From the NCBI RefSeq assembly GCF_011397635.1, contig NC_064761.1, positions 40,326,143 to 40,390,142 on the forward strand: a stretch of 64,000 nucleotides of DNA, read 5' to 3'. Both the position numbers and the translations under genes were made by a program. The notes under the pieces were generated by a model. The model was given only the letters and a program-made list of their open reading frames with translations. It had not been told where the DNA came from and searched no databases. This document shows positions 59,541 to 64,000 of the stretch, piece by piece. Positions within the stretch are counted from its first letter, which is position 1. Every line of letters starts with the position of its first letter. This DNA comes from Epinephelus fuscoguttatus. Taxonomy: Eukaryota; Chordata; Actinopteri; Perciformes; Serranidae.

Positions 59541-61240
59541 TGGTGGAACTGGCAACTCCGAGTGGTTGGGATAATGTTACAGGACTGTAAACAGCTGACC
59601 AGCAATGGCAGAGACAGACCGTGGAGACAAACCGCATATTCTTTTCAATCTAACTCAGTGAATGAAGGGTTATTTCAAGGACACTGAAGTTGGCGATTGT
59701 TGGAACATTGGAATAACTAACTACATTACTAACAAGACTAACGCAGACAGTCTGGATGAGTTTTATTTTGTTTCTGTTGAGTTTGAATGAAGTGTAAGCC
59801 AGTCTTAGTTCCATGACTGAGAGAAACTTGAAATGAAAAGGTGTACAGGAAATTCATTAAAAAAATTGTCTTCATCTCAGTGTTCTGCTGAAGACAAGAG
59901 CTCCAACTCCTCCAATGAGAACAAGGCTTTGTACCTCATGGCTTTATGATTGGATAAAAGATTAATGTAAGAATGGGAAAAAGAAAAAAGAAAAGAAAAG
60001 AATATAAAAGTCCCTGCACTTGTAAAGCTTTCGTTGAAGCTCGACTCAAGTTTGTTGATGTCTGTGTTACTGGCTAAGAAAATAATTACGACCTCTAAAG
60101 AAAAAAAAGATTATGTTGAACTTTCATTGACTCACCTTTATGCTCCTGACCTATAATTCTCTGTAAAAGCTATTCGATCAGAATGAAGGACAGTGGCGGT
60201 GAAGCTGCACTGTTGACTGTCCTCAGGAGAAGTAAGAGCCTTGGGTGTGGACAAAGATTCAGAGGCTATTCTGAGTTACATAAGCTTCAAGAAACAGACT
60301 ATGAAGAGGCTCTCACACTGAACTCCTCTGTGCTGAATGCCTGTGTGACGCAAGCTGGAGACGGACAAAAGCAACAAAGGTCAGAGGTACTCTGCTGAAT
60401 TCCTGCCGGTGTATTGCCAGAGCAAGTGGGCAAAAAATAGGTAAATAAAACCAGAGTGAAATCAGCTGCATGTAAGGATTATTGATGCCTACACTTCCTG
60501 CCTTTCTGGTGAATCGTATGTGTGAATAACGTATGTGTGAATTTCTTGATTGTAAAGCTCACAGAAAAGATGTGTTGGATTTCTCCACTAAGAAAGGAAA
60601 CCACTCTGCAAAACAAAGTGTGTGTGTGTTTTGATGCTGACACCCTGTGTTAGGGCCAGATGATTCAACAAACTTTACTTTCAATTATCATTTTGGCTTC
60701 CAGGGGTTACGAAAACAAGATAATCATGATAAAACGATAATGGTGCTGCATTCTGTTTCGCAATGATGCTCTTGTTGTGTCTTGTATAAGGAATCCAGCA
60801 CTTTTCTTTACAGCGGTGCACTCAGTGTTGCCAACCTGGTGGCTTGCTTGCGAGATTTAGTAACTCTTTAGACCATCTTAATGACTTAATTTCAGAAAAG
60901 GGACTAGTGACAGCTTATTCAGACCATTAGGGAAAATGCAAGAAATATATTGAAATGTATTAAATTGTTATTCATTCCCACGCATGCTGCTCAGAGTAAT
61001 TGCAGGCAACGGCTCCTCTGCCAACAGCGTGGGGTCTCTTCCTCTCCTCTTGCCCTGTGTTTATAATTATATATAGTTTATTTTCTTTTCTTCTTATTAT
61101 TTATTTTACATTTTTTCCCCCGAATTATATTTAAAGTTAAAGAAAATCCACTGTTAAAAATGTATTATTTAAATGTATTTAAATAAATACATATATATTT
61201 TTTATAATTTAAATTTATTAAATTTTTATCTTTATTTTCT
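59541..61240. other. scfd2 intron sequence, no gene seen
   Basis: No exon recognised. It is strongly AT-rich from 61060 to 61240, with poly(AT)-like runs. Confidence 0.5.
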
Positions 61241-61244
61241 AATT

Positions 61245-61625
61245 TAAAGGAGCTATATGTAAGAAATCTAAAGCAAATAGTCGTAAAATCCTCCTAATAT
61301 GTCACAGAGACTAAGGAATAATGTTCATATAACATACTGATTTCACTGACAACAATAGTACAGCCAGAATATTCCCATTTTAAAAAAAAAATTACGGTCC
61401 GCAAATCATGTTTATGTTTTGAATTTGTGTTTTGGCCTGTTGCACCACCCACCGCCGTCTACCAGTCACGCAGTCAGTAGAGTCTCAGCATCAGTTACAG
61501 TTACGACTGAGCTACAGCAGCACGGCAAGCAGCATTAGCAGTGTCCCGGTACATAGCATTAGCAGCCGGCTCCTCCTCAGCTGTATCCCGGCAGCAGCGT
61601 TAGCGCCTTTAATTTAATTTTATTT
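61245..61625. repeat. Partial teleost DNA repeat (TTAAAGGAGCTATATGTAAG start)
   Basis: Its left end, 'ttaaaggagctatatgtaag', is common in teleost genomes and resembles TTAA-type termini. The right end is not found before the AT-rich block at 61.6 kb. Confidence 0.45.
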
Positions 61626-62049
61626 TATAAAATTTAATTTATTACTAATTAATTAAATAAATGCATGATGTTTCCAAAGTTCCTATGTTAAATAATTGTA
61701 ATTTAAATCAGGGGTCCAAAAGTGGGTCGCAGGTCCATTCTGAATGGACCACAAATGAATTACAAAAACTGTCTTTTGTAAAAAAAAACCCCCAAAAAAC
61801 AAAAAAACAACAACTTTATTTTTAAGTGCAGTGAATTTCCGACACAAAGCTTTTCATTTTGAAGTGCTGCTTCCTGCTGTAGAGTGAGTGATAAATGGAC
61901 AGCTACTTAACAGAGACAGCAAACTAGCCCAAAGACATGGCCAAACGCAAGTATTACGTTGAATGTATTAAACTTTGTGGACCTTGAACTAATGACTAAG
62001 GAGTATCTGGACCCTGTGGCTGGACCAGTTGGGAACCACTGGTCTAAAT

Positions 62050-62217
62050 TCATTCATTTCCTTTGGACTGTGGGAGGAAGTCAGAGTACCTGGAGAAAAC
62101 CCACGCTGACACGGGGAGAGCATGCAAACTCCGCACAGAAGGGCTCCCCCACACTAGGTTCGAACCCTCTTGCTATGAGGCGACACTGCTAACCACTGTT
62201 CCACCCACTGATCTAAA
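62050..62217 (-). mobile_element. Truncated tRNA-like SINE, minus strand
   Basis: This is the inverse complement of the SINE at 2457-2760: 'ggactgtgggaggaagtc', 'ctggagaaaacccacgc', 'gagcatgcaaactccgc' and a head resembling a tRNA B-box ('ggttcgaaccct'). It ends 50 bp from an scfd2 exon. Confidence 0.8.
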
Positions 62218-62265
62218 TATTGACCACAATAAACGCCAACCCTTGTTTGTGTTTGTGTGTCAAAC

Positions 62266-62411
62266 CTGGTGAACTCCATCGCTGGCGGTGTAGACGGAGC
62301 GCAGCTGCTTGAGGTGGTCTCTGGTGTGGCTCAAACCTCGGAGGGTCTCGAACATCGCCTCCACAGCAGAATGGGCTCGCTCTGTGGTCAGCTCCTCGGG
62401 CTTTGCACAAC
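62266..62411 (-). CDS. scfd2: scfd2 internal coding exon (fourth from the end)
   Basis: 146 nt: 2 nt finishing a split codon, then 48 codons. The TTGTCAG acceptor is at its right edge, and the donor is a weak GTTTGA. It reads CAKPEELTTERAHSAVEAMF then ETLRGLSHTRDHLKQLRSVY and TASDGVHQ, and joins in phase 0 to the ATYRPF exon. The amphipathic helical character fits the C-terminal half of SM proteins. Upstream exons of scfd2 must lie beyond 64000. Confidence 0.88.
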
Positions 62412-63505
62412 CTGACAACACACATACAAACACACTCTTGCTAAGTGAAAAGAAATGGAATCATATAATGCCAAGAGTGTGACGTAACAGGGGAGAATTT
62501 ATTAACAATTGTTCACTCTAGTGTAACAGGTTGTACGGTAGATTCACATAAAATTAGAAACACCCCACGCTCCTTCAACGCTGACCTGAGAAGAAAGCTA
62601 AACATGCAAGAAACCATCTGCGAAAAATGGCCTGTAAGATGTAACGCCGTGCTTTGTGTGGGTAATTTTCCCAGCTGGGTGTGCACTGAAACCAATTATC
62701 AAGGTAAACGCATGGCAGCGAGAGGACAAGAGCTCCTTTATTCGAGCAGAAAACACTGCTGCCTAATCAAAAGCTAATGTTCCCTCCTTTCTAAAGAAGT
62801 GCGTAGGGAAGCAAAGACCTGCTGTGAAATAAACCCAAAACGACAGAGCATAAGATAAAAGAAGGAAACAGAGGGAACGCTACGAAAGAGAGTGGGGAAA
62901 AGAGCATAGGAATGTGAAAGTACAGTATACAGAGAGAAAGCAAAATGACAAAGAGAACGCAAAAAAAGACAGAGAATGGTAGTCAAGCAGGCAGTTGTTG
63001 GCAAAGCAGGTCGACTGGCACCTGCACTTCCCCCTGGCGCTACTCAGGAATGTCGCTGCCTTCTGTTAACAAGAAGGTCAGCAGTGTTACAAAATATATA
63101 AAAGCAAACCTAGGAACTCTAACAGCATAGCTAAGTCTGAAACGCTCATAATGAACAACAAGGACAAGCACGTATGATGGTGTTTTCATACACAACATTG
63201 TAGCATGTGTGTATTTTAAAAGAATATTCACACACTCTCAGCCTATGACAGACTTTCACTGACTGGAACTTAAAGCTCCCACTTCCTCCCGGTCAGACGC
63301 TTTGAACTGGGTGCTGGGATAAGAAGATTAAGCTATAGGAGCCACTTCATGTCTTCCTCCTCTCAGGGCTTGCCTGGTCCCCTCTGTGATATAGCAAGTA
63401 TATAATACCTCTATGCACTGGCCTATATAATTCTTTATTTGTAGGGGACCATACATAATGTTGAATACGGAAGACGAGAATGGCCATGTATTTTTTTTTT
63501 TTGTG
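62412..63505. other. scfd2 intron sequence, no gene seen
   Basis: No exon or resolved repeat. Confidence 0.5.
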
Positions 63506-63508
63506 CAC

Positions 63509-63622
63509 TGTTATCTCGTGATAACGACTTATTATTTTGTTATCTCGACATAACAAAGATTGTTTTCTCGTGATAACGAATTAATTATCTCGTTATCTCG
63601 ATATAACAAAGATTGTTTTCCT
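63509..63622. repeat. Short tandem repeat of TTATCTCG-(A/G)-ATAAC units
   Basis: About two copies of a 53-bp unit (TTATCTCGACATAACAAAGA at 63540, TTATCTCGATATAACAAAGA at 63593) with interspersed TCTCGTGATAACGA palindromic motifs. Confidence 0.8.
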
Positions 63623-63774
63623 GTGGTAATTGTCAAGTCTGATGATTGTGCACTGGTTAATGTGATCGTCTTAATTTCAGCCTACAAGAGCTGCCGTGGT
63701 CCTGCTAGATGCCTCCTGCTGCTGCTGTTACCATTAGTCACACTTCTACTGTTATTATAGACATACGATTATTG

Positions 63775-63960
63775 TCACATACCGTATATTTCCAAATAGT
63801 CGCCTGGTGGCAAATAGCTGCCGGGCACCTAATAGCCGCCGGGGGTTTGACCCCATTTTGCGTATTAAACGGCGGTCCGATTAAACGCTGGGGCGATTAT
63901 TTCCTCAAAAAAAACCCAAAACATGGCCGTTCTCGTCTTCCGTAGTTGAAGATGATCACT
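63775..63960. repeat. CG-rich repeat-like segment with hairpin potential
   Basis: Successive phrases 'aatagtcgcc', 'aatagctgccgggc', 'aatagccgccggggg' and 'gattaaacgctggggcgatt' look like part of a dispersed DNA element cut by the window edge. Confidence 0.4.
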
Positions 63961-64000
63961 ACATTTAATGAACTGTATCATAATTATCTGAGAGAAAATT

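Larger units (their letters stand above)
35345..64000 (-). other. scfd2: scfd2 gene body, 3' half (transcript runs off the right edge)
   Basis: The four exons listed separately join without frame conflict into 163 C-terminal residues. Introns of about 4.9, 9.3 and 12.1 kb lie between them, and the intron entering from the right edge is longer than 1.5 kb. Intron sequence is dominated by transposon relics and microsatellites. The orientation is opposite to rasl11b, matching the human order as I know it. Confidence 0.93.

Overview
This is vertebrate nuclear DNA, almost certainly from a ray-finned (teleost, probably percomorph-like) fish. Genes are split by GT-AG introns, coding density is very low, (CA)n microsatellites are frequent, and much of the sequence belongs to interspersed repeat types common in teleosts. 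No prokaryotic, viral or CRISPR features were seen.

Three protein-coding genes can be supported. (1) usp46, minus strand: only coding exon 1 (12 codons, 4513-4548) and its promoter/5' leader (to about 5,000) lie here. Positions 1-4512 are intron 1, and the rest of the gene lies beyond the left edge. (2) rasl11b, plus strand: complete, with four coding exons between 32178 and 33673 (248 aa), a TATA/CCAAT promoter near 31.9 kb and a polyA signal at 34409. (3) scfd2, minus strand: the last four coding exons (62411-62266, 50162-50028, 40762-40643, 35760-35668) and the 3' UTR to about 35345. The upstream exons lie beyond the right edge. Order and orientation (usp46 <, rasl11b >, scfd2 <) match the human USP46-RASL11B-SCFD2 block as I know it, so this is a conserved syntenic segment. 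rasl11b and scfd2 converge, with polyA signals about 0.95 kb apart.

Region by region: 1-4512 is usp46 intron 1, with a TTAA-flanked element split by a SINE. 4513-5000 is the usp46 exon and promoter. 5.1-31.3 kb is intergenic and repeat-rich: a Tc1 relic, a TA-flanked MITE, two blocks of a 57-bp minisatellite, nested TTAA and hAT-like elements, LINE tails and a PIF/Harbinger MITE. 31.3-34.7 kb is rasl11b, bracketed by two diverged copies of a ~240-bp non-coding segment. 35.3-64 kb is the scfd2 3' half, whose introns hold further elements, notably a 1.7-kb element containing a palindromic insert (44.3-46.0 kb), a 53/54-bp minisatellite (55.3 kb), and a Kolobok-like THAP element inside a hAT element (57.7-59.5 kb).

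The three genes do not form an operon or one pathway. They encode a deubiquitinase, a small Ras-like GTPase and an SM-family trafficking protein. I found no clearly new biological system. The best leads are the duplicated non-coding segment around rasl11b, the short upstream ORF and (UG)n tract at usp46 exon 1, and nested transposons whose insertion history can be read directly from the sequence.
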